Source of the DNA: Planctomycetales bacterium ZRK34
GTDB taxonomy: Bacteria > Planctomycetota > Phycisphaerae > Phycisphaerales > Zrk34
Length of the DNA: 64,000 nt
Direction: 5' to 3'
Assembly (NCBI GenBank): GCA_014873095.1
Contig: CP050848.1
Coordinates: forward strand, 4,895,850 to 4,959,849
Below, piece after piece: positions 47,017-55,612 of the stretch. Positions within the stretch are counted from its first letter, which is position 1. Each line of letters starts with the position of its first letter. Made by a program: the position numbers and the translations under genes. The notes under the pieces are model-generated. The model did not search any database. It saw only the letters and a program-made list of their open reading frames with translations, and had not been told where the DNA came from.

Positions 47017-47085
47017 CACCCAGATCAAGTTCGCATCGCGTCGACCCGATGGGATTCATGAGGGAATCTCATACCGGGAGGCGCC

Positions 47086-49110
47086 ATGTCTGTCTATTCG
47101 CTTGCGCGACGTTCGCTGATTGGTCTGGCTGTGTTCGTGATGATTGTGGGAGTCGTGGCTGCGCCCGCATCGGGGCAGAACACGCGCGTCGATCTCGAAT
47201 TGCAGCTTCTGCTGGACGTGTCCGGCAGCGTGGACAACACCGAATTTGCCCTGCAGCGCGACGCCTACGTGGCGGCCTTCAATGATCCGGCTGTCGTCGA
47301 TGTGATCACCAGCGGCACCTTCGGGTCGATCGCGGTCAACCTCGTGTACTGGTCCGCATCCAACCAGCAGGTCCAGTCGATCAACTTCACGCGCATTCGC
47401 AGCACAGCCGACGCCAACGCCTTCGCCGCGGCGATCGCCGGTGTGGCTCGGCCGTACTCCAGCGGCACCGCCATCGGTTCGGCGATCAACTTCGCCACGC
47501 CCCTGTTCGATGCCAACACCTTTGACGGCACCAAGATGGTCATCGACGTTTCGGGTGATGGCGAATCCACCTCCGGCGCTTCGGTCACCGCGGCGCGCGA
47601 CGCCGCCATCGCCGCGGGTGTCGACACGATCAACGGCATCGCCATCGGTTCAGCCGCCCTGCAGCAGTACTACATCGACAACCTCATCGCCGGCGACAAT
47701 GCATTCGCCAACTACGCCGTCGACTTCAGCGCCTTTCAGGCTGCGATTCTCGACAAACTGCTGCTGGAGATTTCCAGCGTGCCGAAGATCGAAGACATCG
47801 CCGTCACCCCGACGCAGAAAGCCGTCGGCGGGGCGCTGGATGACCTCGGGGCCGTCGCCACCGGCGAACTCATCGAGGCGATCAACGACATCGTCGTCAG
47901 TGGCAGCGCCGCTCAGCAGTGCGCGATCCTTCAACAGCTTGCCGGTGATGAAGCCACCGTCGGCACGAGCCTCGCTTTCGACCTCGGTCGTCTGCAACTG
48001 CGCAACATCGGCCATCGCATCCATGCCCGGCGCAGCGGCTCGCAGGGCGCCGGTATCATCGCGGAGGGTCGGTTCGACATCGCCCGTCCGCTGCCGATCG
48101 CGCTGGCGATGTACGATGCCAATGATGAGTTCTACGCCGATGCTTCCGCCGTCGCCGTGCCCGGGGCTTCGGCCATGTCCGTCCTGCTGGCCGATGCCGA
48201 CGAGCCGGTTGATGAAAATGCCAACCCGCTGGACCCCGCCGCCGGTGAGCCCGTCGACCAGGCCGTCGCCTCCGGCCGCCTCGGTGTGTTCGCTTCCGGC
48301 AGGCTGATCTATGGCGACGAGGAAAGCTCTGACAATCAGCCCGGCTCATCCTTCCGTGCCCATGGCGCGACCACCGGGTTGGACTACCGTTTCACGGATG
48401 ATCTGATCGTCGGCGCCGCCTTCGGGTACGCCCGCAGCGAGGGTGATCCATCCGGCGGCGGCCGGCTCGATGTCGAAGCGCTCACCGTTGCCGTCTACGG
48501 CACGTACATGATCACCGATGCGCTGTACCTCGACGGTGTGGCCGCCTTCTCGCATCTCGAACAGAAGATGGTCCGCCCGATCAACATCCCCAGCGGCAGC
48601 TACCGCGCCCGCTCGGACACCGCCGGCCACGAGGTCTCACTTCGCGGTCGCGTCGGGTACGACATGTCGCACGAATCATGGGTCTTCGGCCCCGTCGCTC
48701 AACTCGATTATCTCAACACCCACTTCGATGAATACACCGAGCGCAATGCCGGCACGCTGAACCTCAACGTCTCCGAACAGAACGACGACGCGCTGACCAT
48801 GCGGCTCGGCGGCCTGCTGTCCTACATCTTTCAGTTTGAACACTTCACGCTCACCCCGCAGGTCCGCGCCCACTACGTCCATGAATTTCTCGGCGGCGGC
48901 CGCAACGTCTCCACACGCTTCGCTTCCAACCTCGGCGTTGATGTGAACCTGCCGACCGATGAGCCCGATCGCGACTACATCGAGCTCGGCGGCGGTGTCT
49001 CCGTCCAGTTCAAAAACGGCCTGTCGTGCTACGTCGACTACGACACGCTTCTCGGCAACGACCGCCGCACCGCCCATGTCATCACCGGCGGCATCCGCTT
49101 CACATTCTGA
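47086..49110 (+). CDS. DUF1194 (vWA-like) / autotransporter beta-barrel fusion
   Basis: 674 residues. Signal peptide (1-30). DUF1194 domain (about 32-230) with MIDAS-like DVSGS (44-48), 'RPYSSGTAIGSAINFA' and 'KMVIDVSGDGESTSGASVTAARDAAIA'. A helical linker ('AVGGALDDLGAVATGELIEAINDI') follows as in autotransporter passengers. The C-terminal ~280 residues look like a 12-strand autotransporter barrel ('GLDYRFTDDLIVGAAFGYARSEGD', 'VSLRGRVGYDM', final 'ITGGIRFTF' ending in Phe). The gene would export a vWA-like adhesion domain through its own barrel. GGGAGG precedes the ATG. Confidence 0.85.
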   Translation: MSVYSLARRSLIGLAVFVMIVGVVAAPASGQNTRVDLELQLLLDVSGSVDNTEFALQRDAYVAAFNDPAVVDVITSGTFGSIAVNLVYWSASNQQVQSINFTRIRSTADANAFAAAIAGVARPYSSGTAIGSAINFATPLFDANTFDGTKMVIDVSGDGESTSGASVTAARDAAIAAGVDTINGIAIGSAALQQYYIDNLIAGDNAFANYAVDFSAFQAAILDKLLLEISSVPKIEDIAVTPTQKAVGGALDDLGAVATGELIEAINDIVVSGSAAQQCAILQQLAGDEATVGTSLAFDLGRLQLRNIGHRIHARRSGSQGAGIIAEGRFDIARPLPIALAMYDANDEFYADASAVAVPGASAMSVLLADADEPVDENANPLDPAAGEPVDQAVASGRLGVFASGRLIYGDEESSDNQPGSSFRAHGATTGLDYRFTDDLIVGAAFGYARSEGDPSGGGRLDVEALTVAVYGTYMITDALYLDGVAAFSHLEQKMVRPINIPSGSYRARSDTAGHEVSLRGRVGYDMSHESWVFGPVAQLDYLNTHFDEYTERNAGTLNLNVSEQNDDALTMRLGGLLSYIFQFEHFTLTPQVRAHYVHEFLGGGRNVSTRFASNLGVDVNLPTDEPDRDYIELGGGVSVQFKNGLSCYVDYDTLLGNDRRTAHVITGGIRFTF

Positions 49111-49127
49111 TTTCATGCATTGATTGA

Positions 49128-49150
49128 TAGCCGCGAGCGGAAGCTCGCGG
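49128..49150. repeat. TAGCCGCGAGC palindromic repeat, member 3
   Basis: TAGCCGCGAGC then GGAA then GCTCGCGG: an 8-bp perfect hairpin with a tetraloop, between the convergent autotransporter and pduO genes. Same core word as at 27195, 31363 and 62618. Confidence 0.75.
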
Positions 49151-49155
49151 TGTCA

Positions 49156-49698
49156 TCACGGCTTCCACGGCACATCCTCAACGCCTTCGAGTTGATTCGC
49201 CCGTCGCGCCATCGCAAACAGCAGGTCCGACAGTCGATTCAGGTACTGCACCAGGTGCGCTTCGACCGGCTCGGCATGGGCAAGTCGCACGACGGCCCGT
49301 TCGGCGGCGCGACACGTCGTCCGCGCCACGTGCAGCCTCGCCGCCAGTTCACACCCGCCCGGCAGAATGAAGTAACGCATCTCCGGCAGCGGGGCGCACA
49401 CCGCATCGATCAACGATTCGAGTTGCTGCACGTGCTGATCGGTCAGCGGCGGTACATGCTCGCTGGTCTCGCCGGCGGGCAGGCAAAGATTTGATCCAAG
49501 CACGAACAGCTGGGGTTGCACCCGGTCGATGATCGCCGCCAGTTCGTCATGCGTGCAGGCGCATCGCGCCAGCCCCAGGGCGCTGTTGAGCTCGTCGACG
49601 ACCCCGTACGCCGTGACGCGCAGTGAATCCTTATCGACGCGCTGCCCGCCGAACAGACCCGTCGTACCGTCATCGCCATGTCGAGTGTAGAGCTTCAA
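49156..49698 (-). CDS. Cob(I)yrinic acid a,c-diamide adenosyltransferase (PduO type)
   Basis: 180 residues. 'MKLYTRHGDDGTTGLFGGQRVDKDSLRVTAYGVVDELNSALGLAR' is the ATP-binding N-terminus; 'FILPGGCELAARLHVARTTCRAAERAVVRL' and 'LNRLSDLLFAMARRAN' complete the signature. It adds the adenosyl group to cobalamin to form coenzyme B12. It overlaps the upstream exonuclease gene by four bases. No B12 biosynthesis operon is present; this is probably a salvage enzyme. Confidence 0.94.
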   Translation of the reverse strand: MKLYTRHGDDGTTGLFGGQRVDKDSLRVTAYGVVDELNSALGLARCACTHDELAAIIDRVQPQLFVLGSNLCLPAGETSEHVPPLTDQHVQQLESLIDAVCAPLPEMRYFILPGGCELAARLHVARTTCRAAERAVVRLAHAEPVEAHLVQYLNRLSDLLFAMARRANQLEGVEDVPWKP

Positions 49699-50720
49699 AT
49701 GCCGCCCTTGAGCGGGGGCTGCGACGTGGCGGCGGTTTCTTCCGCCAGCGGGTCGGGGCGATAGATGCGTGTGCCCAGGGCCCAGACCTTCTCGGTGAAA
49801 TCACCGCCGAGGTTCGCCGCCGTCGCCTCGGCTCGACCGGCGTCGATGGCCATCTGCGTTTTGGCGTCAACGTTGTCCAGCAGGCTTACAAGGATCGCCT
49901 CCGGCGTGGCGGGAATCTTCAACGCGCCGAATTCGGGTTGGCCATGGTGCGAAAGGATGATGTGCTCGAGCACGCGGACGATCTTCGGGTCGATGGCCTT
50001 GCCGTCATCGGCGCACTGCTGGGCCTTGTCGTTGAGCCAGATCACACCGCGGGCGATGTGGCCGACGAGCTGGCCGTCTTCGGAGTAGCTGAACCCGGCG
50101 GACCATTCCATCTCGGCGCACTTGCCGAGGTCGTGAAGGAACAGGCCCATGATGACCAGGTCGGTGTTGATCTTCGGGTACAGCGACGCGACGGCCCGGC
50201 CGAGCTTCATCACCGCCAGCGTGTGCTCCAGCAGCCCGCCGAGGAAGGCGTGATGAAGCGCCGATGCCGCCGGCGCCTGCTTGAACTTCTCCATCAGGTC
50301 TTTGTCATTGAGGTAGGCCTGCGCCAGCGTCTTCAGCGATTCGCTGGACATGTTGTCCAGCATGCGCGTGACATGAATGAACATGTCGTCGATGTCTTTT
50401 TCCGTCGATGGCAGCAGGTCGAGCAGGTCTTCAGAACGCGGCTCGGTGGCTCGCAGCTTCTGCACGATGATCTGCAGTTCGCCCTGGTAGGCCTGGGTCT
50501 GGCCTTCGAGGTAGACGAACCCATCGGTCGGCAGGCTCTGCACAAACTCCTCGGTCACGGACCACATCCGCGCCGGGGTGCGACCCGTGCGGTCGGCGAC
50601 CAGACATTTGAGGTAAGGCTTGCCGCTTTTGGTCAGCCCGAGCTGACAGTTCTGCATGGTGAAAACGCCCTCGATAAGCTGGTTGGGCGTCATTTGATTG
50701 ATGTAGGTCCGTCGTGCCAT
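49695..50720 (-). CDS. YhaM-like OB-fold/HD-domain 3'-5' exoribonuclease
   Basis: 341 residues. The N-terminal OB-fold (about 1-100, 'NCQLGLTKSGKPYLKCLVADRTG') is followed by an HD domain: 'HHAFLGGLLEHTLAVMKLG', 'LFLHDLGKCAEM' (HD pair), 'ILSHHGQPEFGAL', 'SLLDNVDAKTQMA'. The combination matches YhaM/CbfI nucleases. It starts at ATG 50720 and is coupled to pduO downstream. Confidence 0.85.
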   Translation of the reverse strand: MARRTYINQMTPNQLIEGVFTMQNCQLGLTKSGKPYLKCLVADRTGRTPARMWSVTEEFVQSLPTDGFVYLEGQTQAYQGELQIIVQKLRATEPRSEDLLDLLPSTEKDIDDMFIHVTRMLDNMSSESLKTLAQAYLNDKDLMEKFKQAPAASALHHAFLGGLLEHTLAVMKLGRAVASLYPKINTDLVIMGLFLHDLGKCAEMEWSAGFSYSEDGQLVGHIARGVIWLNDKAQQCADDGKAIDPKIVRVLEHIILSHHGQPEFGALKIPATPEAILVSLLDNVDAKTQMAIDAGRAEATAANLGGDFTEKVWALGTRIYRPDPLAEETAATSQPPLKGGI

Positions 50721-50759
50721 GTGACTCGCTTTCTAGCTGATTCTCAGCGGGGAAAACGG

Positions 50760-51554
50760 TCATCGTACACGTTGCGGTCGTGCGATGTCCAGCCAGTTGC
50801 ACATGCCCGTGGCTTCGATCACGGATGCCGGAAGTTTCGCCTTCTCCGGGGCCACGCCCTCGGCATCGGGCAGCGTCGCCAGAATCTGCGTGCGGTTTTG
50901 CCTGGCGAGCCATCGCGGGTTTGTTGTCTCGGCCAGATCGGTCGTGTCGGTGTGATACCGGTTGATCACGATGCCCGCCAGGCGCAACCCGGCCTGTCGG
51001 ATGGCGGCGCAGGTCAGGGCGGTGTGGTTGAGCGTGCCCAGGTCGCCGCGCGTCACGACGACGACGGGGTAGTCGATCGCTTTGGCCAGGTCGATCACGC
51101 TGCGCTTTTCATCCAGCGGAACCATCACGCCGCCGATGCCCTCAACGAGCATCACGTCGGCCTGCTCATCGATGCGCCGCAGGGCGAAGGCGATCGCTTC
51201 ATCGTCGACGGGTTGACCTTCACGCTCGGCGGCTTCACACGGCGCCAGCGGCACGCGATAGCGCACGGGATTGATCGTCGCCAGCGGCAGGGGGCAATCG
51301 GAAAAGTGCGCCAGCGCTTCGGTATCTTCGCTGACAAGTCCCTCGCGGTCGCGTCGACATCCGCTGGCGATCGGTTTGCACACGCCGACGCGCGCCCCGC
51401 GCTGTTTGAGCACGGCCGCGATGGCGCAGGTGACGACGGTCTTGCCGACTTCGGTATCGGTGGCGGTGATGAACAGGCCGGGTTTAGATAGGGGGAATTG
51501 CAAATTGAGAATTGTCCATTGCAAATTGTAAATTGATGCCGCAGCGTGACCCAT
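50760..51554 (-). CDS. bioD: Dethiobiotin synthetase, N-terminus altered by a repeat
   Basis: 264 residues from the ATG at 51554. 'GLFITATDTEVGKTVVTCAIAAVL' P-loop, 'GVCKPIASG', 'VEGIGGVMVPLDE', 'VVVTRGDLGTLNHTALT' are BioD hallmarks; the enzyme forms the ureido ring of dethiobiotin. Codons 6-23 come from the internally repetitive inverted repeat (51504-51527), and a normal BioD would start only a few residues before 'GLFIT'. No ATG exists there, so either the repeat-derived start is used or a TTG near 51505. Other bio genes are not in the window. Confidence 0.85.
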   Translation of the reverse strand: MGHAAASIYNLQWTILNLQFPLSKPGLFITATDTEVGKTVVTCAIAAVLKQRGARVGVCKPIASGCRRDREGLVSEDTEALAHFSDCPLPLATINPVRYRVPLAPCEAAEREGQPVDDEAIAFALRRIDEQADVMLVEGIGGVMVPLDEKRSVIDLAKAIDYPVVVVTRGDLGTLNHTALTCAAIRQAGLRLAGIVINRYHTDTTDLAETTNPRWLARQNRTQILATLPDAEGVAPEKAKLPASVIEATGMCNWLDIARPQRVR

Positions 51555-51589
51555 TTGCGATTTTTAATTTGCAATGGCCAATTTTCAAT
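51504..51589. repeat. Internally repetitive inverted repeat at bioD start
   Basis: Arm 51504-51527 (ATTGAGAATTGTCCATTGCA...) and arm 51566-51589 are reverse complements at 22 of 24 positions, built of the words CAATTTGCAA / TTGCAAATTG. There is no gene between the arms. It lies across the bioD 5' end and the nnrD 3' end. Confidence 0.85.
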
Positions 51590-51590
51590 G

Positions 51591-52457
51591 TCACATCGCG
51601 TTGCGGTGCTGTTTGATCGCGGCGGGGATGAGATTGGCCAGGTCGCGGGCGGTCATGCCGACGGGGCCGTTGTCATTCGCCCAGAAATCGGCGGCCAGGC
51701 CGTGGAGGTACACGCCGAGTACGGCGGCATCGTACAGGCCCATGCCCTGAGCGATCAGCGAAGCGATCACGCCGGTGAGAATGTCGCCGGAGCCGGCCGT
51801 GGCCAGCGCCGGGTTGCCGGTCTGATTGACGTAGTGCTGCTGGCCATCGCTGACGACCGTGTGATGACCCTTGAGCACGACGATCGCGCCGAAATGTTTA
51901 GCCAATGCAGCAGCAGCGGCGGGGCGGGCATCGGGATCGGTCGGGTCGTGTTTGATGCCGATCGCTCTGGCGAGGCGGCCAAACTCGCCGGGATGGGGTG
52001 TGAGCACCAGCGGGCAATGCTGTTGCGGAAAGCGGTCGGCGATGGCGGCCAGATTGTTCAACCCACCGGCGTCCAGGACGGTGGTGAACTTGTGTTTGAG
52101 GATGATGCTGATGCCACGGTGGCCCATGGGCGATTCGATCATGCCCGGGCCGACCGCGAGGACAGTCAGCGGTTTGAGCTGCTCGAAGCTTCGGCGCACG
52201 ACTTCCTCATCATCGAGGTACGGCGTGGGCAGGCCGGTCGCCGACGGCTCGATGGTCAAACAATGCGGCAGCGCCTCGGGGTGGGTCATGATTTTGCACA
52301 GGCCGGCGCCGGTGCGCAGTGCGGCGGTGGCTGCCAGGGCCGGAGCGCCGATCATGTGGGGCTGGCCCCCGACGACCACAACCGTGCCGTAGGTTCCCTT
52401 GTGCGAATCGGCGGGACGATCGGGCACGGGCGGCAGCGTGGTGGATTGGGCGGCCAT
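51591..52457 (-). CDS. nnrD: ADP/ATP-dependent NAD(P)H-hydrate dehydratase
   Basis: 288 residues, the YjeF C-terminal (NnrD/CARKD) family that repairs hydrated NAD(P)H. 'GTVVVVGGQPHMIGAPALAATAALRTGAGLCKI', 'AVGPGMIES', 'VLDAGGLNNLAA', 'VLTPHPGEFGRL', 'VVLKGHHTVV', 'NPALATAGSGDILTGVIASLIAQGM' are the family motifs. The epimerase half (NnrE) is not fused. Five bases follow the upstream trpB stop, so it is probably co-transcribed. Confidence 0.94.
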   Translation of the reverse strand: MAAQSTTLPPVPDRPADSHKGTYGTVVVVGGQPHMIGAPALAATAALRTGAGLCKIMTHPEALPHCLTIEPSATGLPTPYLDDEEVVRRSFEQLKPLTVLAVGPGMIESPMGHRGISIILKHKFTTVLDAGGLNNLAAIADRFPQQHCPLVLTPHPGEFGRLARAIGIKHDPTDPDARPAAAAALAKHFGAIVVLKGHHTVVSDGQQHYVNQTGNPALATAGSGDILTGVIASLIAQGMGLYDAAVLGVYLHGLAADFWANDNGPVGMTARDLANLIPAAIKQHRNAM

Positions 52458-52462
52458 GATGT

Positions 52463-53671
52463 TTACTCGTCGAGCAGGCGGATGACTTCGTCGATGTCTT
52501 TATCGCCGCGGCCGGACAGATTGATCACGACGACGCGATCCGAGGGCATCGAGCGGGCCAGTTGCAGAGCGTGTGAGATCGCATGCGAGCTTTCGAGCGC
52601 CGGGATGATGCCTTCGTATTTGCACAGCGTCTGAAAGGCCTTGAGCGCTTCGGCGTCGGTACATGACGTGTACGCGACTCGCCCGGCGTCTTTCCAGTAC
52701 GAGTGCTCCGGCCCGACGCCGGGGTAATCCAACCCGGCGCTGATCGAGTGTACATCGGCGGTCTGACCGTCGGGGTCTTGCAACACATAGCTGAGCGACC
52801 CGTGCAACACGCCGGGGCTGCCCATGCAGAGCGGCGCGGCATGCTGGCCGAGTTGCCCGTTGCGCCCGCCGGCTTCGACGCCGATGAGCTTGACCGCAGC
52901 ATCGTCGATGAACGGATAGAAGATGCCGGCCGCATTGGACCCGCCGCCGACGCAGGCGACGACCGCATCGGGCAGTCGTCCGATCTGCTGGATCGACTGC
53001 TTGCGCGCCTCGCGACCGATCACCGCCTGAAAGTCGCGCACAATCATCGGAAACGGGTGCGGCCCGACGACCGAGCCGAGAATGTAATGCGTGGATTCAA
53101 CACTGCCCATCCAGTCGCGCATCGCCTCGTTGGTGGCGTCCTTGAGCGTGCGCGAGCCCGACTCGACGGAAACGACATTCGCGCCGAGCAGCTTCATGCG
53201 GACGACATTGGGCCGCTGGCGACGGATGTCTTCCGAGCCCATATACACATCGCATGAAAGGCCCAGCAGGGCGGCGGCGGTGGCGGTGGCCACGCCATGC
53301 TGGCCGGCGCCGGTCTCGGCGATGACGCGCTGTTTGCCCATGCGCATCGTCAGCAGGGCCTGGCCAAGCGTGTTGTTGATTTTGTGGGCGCCGGTGTGGG
53401 CGAGGTCTTCACGCTTGAGGTAGATCTGCGCGCCGCCGATGTGGTCGGTGAGCCGGCGGGCGTAGTACAGCGGCGTGGGCCGGCCGACGTAGTGTGTGAA
53501 CAGAGCTTCGAGGTCGGCGCGGAAATCGGCGTCGTTTTTGGCCTTGTCGTATTCGGCGGACAGCTCATGCAACGCGGCGATGAGCGTTTCGGGCACGTAG
53601 ACACCGCCGTAAGGGCCGTAACGCCCCGCGGCGTCGGGGGCCGTCGAGAGGGGGGGGGTGGTCGTATTCAT
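52463..53671 (-). CDS. trpB: Tryptophan synthase beta chain
   Basis: 402 residues. 'GRYGPYGGVYVPETLIAALHEL', 'YLKREDLAHTGAHKINNTLGQAL' with the PLP-binding Lys, 'ETGAGQHGVATATAAALLG', 'GGGSNAAGIFYPF', and 'LSGRGDKDIDEV' are diagnostic. It condenses indole with serine to tryptophan. No trpA or other trp gene is seen adjacent, so the trp genes are scattered or the operon is split. Confidence 0.97.
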   Translation of the reverse strand: MNTTTPPLSTAPDAAGRYGPYGGVYVPETLIAALHELSAEYDKAKNDADFRADLEALFTHYVGRPTPLYYARRLTDHIGGAQIYLKREDLAHTGAHKINNTLGQALLTMRMGKQRVIAETGAGQHGVATATAAALLGLSCDVYMGSEDIRRQRPNVVRMKLLGANVVSVESGSRTLKDATNEAMRDWMGSVESTHYILGSVVGPHPFPMIVRDFQAVIGREARKQSIQQIGRLPDAVVACVGGGSNAAGIFYPFIDDAAVKLIGVEAGGRNGQLGQHAAPLCMGSPGVLHGSLSYVLQDPDGQTADVHSISAGLDYPGVGPEHSYWKDAGRVAYTSCTDAEALKAFQTLCKYEGIIPALESSHAISHALQLARSMPSDRVVVINLSGRGDKDIDEVIRLLDE

Positions 53672-53716
53672 GGTCAGACAGTGTATCCGCCAGCCGCGAT
53701 CGAATAAAATGCCGGC

Positions 53717-54742
53717 ATGAAGACGTGCTTGCTTGTCGTGATGGTGCTGTGTTTATCCGCCGAGGTCATCCATGCCGCTGATGACCCGGCCTGCCCGCTG
53801 AAACATGGGCGGTGGAAATATCTGCCGCAGGTCAGCGACGAATTCAACGGCGAAGGGTTCGACCACGACAAGTGGTGGGATCACTACCCGCGGTGGAACG
53901 GCCGACCGCCGGGGTGGTTCTCGAAAGCGAACGTGACGGTCGGCGATGGCGAACTGCGACTGACCAGTCGCGCCGAGACGCTGCCGAATCTGCCGGCGAA
54001 GTACAAGGACTTCACCGTCGCAGCGGTCAAGACCCGGGCGGCCGTGTTGTATGGGTATTTTGAAATTCGCGCCCAGCCGGGCGACAGCCGTATCTCCAGT
54101 TCATTCTGGCTCAATCGCATCGAGCCGAACCACTGGACGGAGATCGACATCTACGAGATGGGCTGCGGAGCGCCGGATCACGATCGCGTGGTCCACACCA
54201 ACGTGCACGTATTCAAGACGCCGACCGAAGGCGATAATCACTGGTCGAAGTCGAAAGCGTGGCCGGCCCCGTTTGACCCCGCCGCGGGGATGCACACGTA
54301 CGGACTGGAGTGGAGCAAGGCGTTCATCCGCTGGTATGTCGACGGCCAGATGATCCGACAGATCGAAAACACCCACTGGCATCAACCGCTGGAGGTGAAC
54401 ATCAACAGCGAGACGATGCCGGACTGGTTCGGCCTGCCGGCGCCGGATGATCTGCCCGTGACGTATCGGATTGATTACGTTCGGTCGTGGGCGCGCGTCG
54501 ATGACCAGGCTGCCGCGTCGGAGGTGGACCCGGCCCAGATACAGAAGTGGGTGCAGTCGCTTTACGCGGATGATTCACACGAGCGCATCACGGCCGTGGT
54601 CAAGCTGGATGAACATGCTGATGCCGTCGGCGTCGCCGCGGCGCTGCCGCATCTGAAACGTGTGATCGCCCGCGAGGATCAACCGCAGATCAAGGCCTTG
54701 ATGCTCAAGGCGTATCAGAAGATTCAGGCGGTCAATCCGTGA
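53717..54742 (+). CDS. Secreted GH16-type glycoside hydrolase
   Basis: 341 residues. Signal peptide (1-20). The GH16 domain (about 35-265) contains the catalytic ExDxxE-type site 'WTEIDIYEMG' (Glu142, Asp144, Glu147), with 'GYFEIRAQPGDSRISSSFWL' and 'AAGMHTYGLEWSKAFIRWYVDGQMIRQ'. GH16 enzymes cleave beta-1,3/1,4-glucans or galactans; the 'HWTEIDI.EMG' style recalls agarase/carrageenase-type members, so algal galactan is a possible substrate. The last ~70 residues are a HEAT-like helical tail of unknown role. Confidence 0.88.
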   Translation: MKTCLLVVMVLCLSAEVIHAADDPACPLKHGRWKYLPQVSDEFNGEGFDHDKWWDHYPRWNGRPPGWFSKANVTVGDGELRLTSRAETLPNLPAKYKDFTVAAVKTRAAVLYGYFEIRAQPGDSRISSSFWLNRIEPNHWTEIDIYEMGCGAPDHDRVVHTNVHVFKTPTEGDNHWSKSKAWPAPFDPAAGMHTYGLEWSKAFIRWYVDGQMIRQIENTHWHQPLEVNINSETMPDWFGLPAPDDLPVTYRIDYVRSWARVDDQAAASEVDPAQIQKWVQSLYADDSHERITAVVKLDEHADAVGVAAALPHLKRVIAREDQPQIKALMLKAYQKIQAVNP

Positions 54743-54750
54743 CTCCGGCT

Positions 54751-54876
54751 CCTCTCCCCTTGCGGGAGAGGCTGGGTGAGGGGTGAAGTCAGGCATGATA
54801 TTGTGTTGTTAAACGCGAGGGTGTGATCCGTCGATCCGACCCTCACCCCAACCCTCTCCCTGAGAGGGAGAGGGGG
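54751..54876. repeat. Pair of inverted CCCTCTCCC / GGGAGAGG palindromic elements
   Basis: Element 1: CCTCTCCC-CTTGC-GGGAGAGG followed by CTGGGTGAGGGG (54751-54783). Element 2 is an inverted copy: CCCTCACCCC AACCCTCTCCC TGA GAGGGAGAGGG (54840-54876). They sit between the convergent GH16 and ThuA genes and can act as a bidirectional terminator. This word family is a widespread bacterial REP-like repeat. Confidence 0.8.
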
Positions 54877-54880
54877 TAAG

Positions 54881-55612
54881 TCACTGCGGCGGATCGATCT
54901 TCGGGCTGACCATGCTGTACGGACTCGACGATTTAATCGCGGCCCACTGCACGGCGTTGGCGATGACGCGCCGCACATTGGGGTCGTAATAGATCGGATA
55001 GGTCTCGTGCCCCGGGCGGAAGTAGAACACCCGCCCCTTGCCGCGCGTCCAGCAGCAACCCGAGCGGAAGACTTCGCCGCCGGCAAACCAACTGATGAAA
55101 ACCAACTCGTCGGGCGCAGGGATGTCGAACAGTTCGCCGTACATCTCGGTGTGTTCAAGCTCGAATGAGTCGCCGAGCCCGTCGGCGATCGGGTGGCCGG
55201 GGTTGACGACCCACAGCCGCTCGGTTTCACCGGCCTCGCGCCAGCGCAGCCCGCAGCCGGTGCCCATGAGCCGCTTGAATATCTTCGAGTAGTGACCCGA
55301 ATGCAGCACGATCAGGCCCATGCCTTCGAGAACGCGCCGCTGCACCCGCTCGACCGCTTCGTCGGCCACTTCATCATGCGCCTTGTGGCCCCACCACAGC
55401 AGCACATCGGTGTTGTTGAGCACATCGTCGGAAAGGCCCTGGTCGGCATCGTCGAGCGCAGCCAGTTTGACCTCGACCGACGCGCCGAGCCGCTCGATGA
55501 GCCCATCGCGGATCACAGCATGAATGCCCTGCGGGTAAAGCTTGCCGACTTCGGGATTGCTTTTTTCGTGGCGATACTCGTGCCAGATGGTGATGCGCAG
55601 CGGGTTACTCAT
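54881..55612 (-). CDS. ThuA-domain protein
   Basis: 243 residues. A trehalose-utilisation ThuA fold (class I amidotransferase-like): 'ITIWHEYRHEKSNPEVGKLYPQGIHAVI', 'DVLLWWGHKAHDEVADEAVERVQ', 'GMGLIVLHSGHYSKIFKRLMGT', 'GKGRVFYFRPGHETYPIYYDPNV'. Members act on disaccharide derivatives or as putative periplasmic glycan enzymes in planctomycetes. No signal peptide is visible. It overlaps the upstream ligase stop by eight bases. Confidence 0.88.
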   Translation of the reverse strand: MSNPLRITIWHEYRHEKSNPEVGKLYPQGIHAVIRDGLIERLGASVEVKLAALDDADQGLSDDVLNNTDVLLWWGHKAHDEVADEAVERVQRRVLEGMGLIVLHSGHYSKIFKRLMGTGCGLRWREAGETERLWVVNPGHPIADGLGDSFELEHTEMYGELFDIPAPDELVFISWFAGGEVFRSGCCWTRGKGRVFYFRPGHETYPIYYDPNVRRVIANAVQWAAIKSSSPYSMVSPKIDPPQ

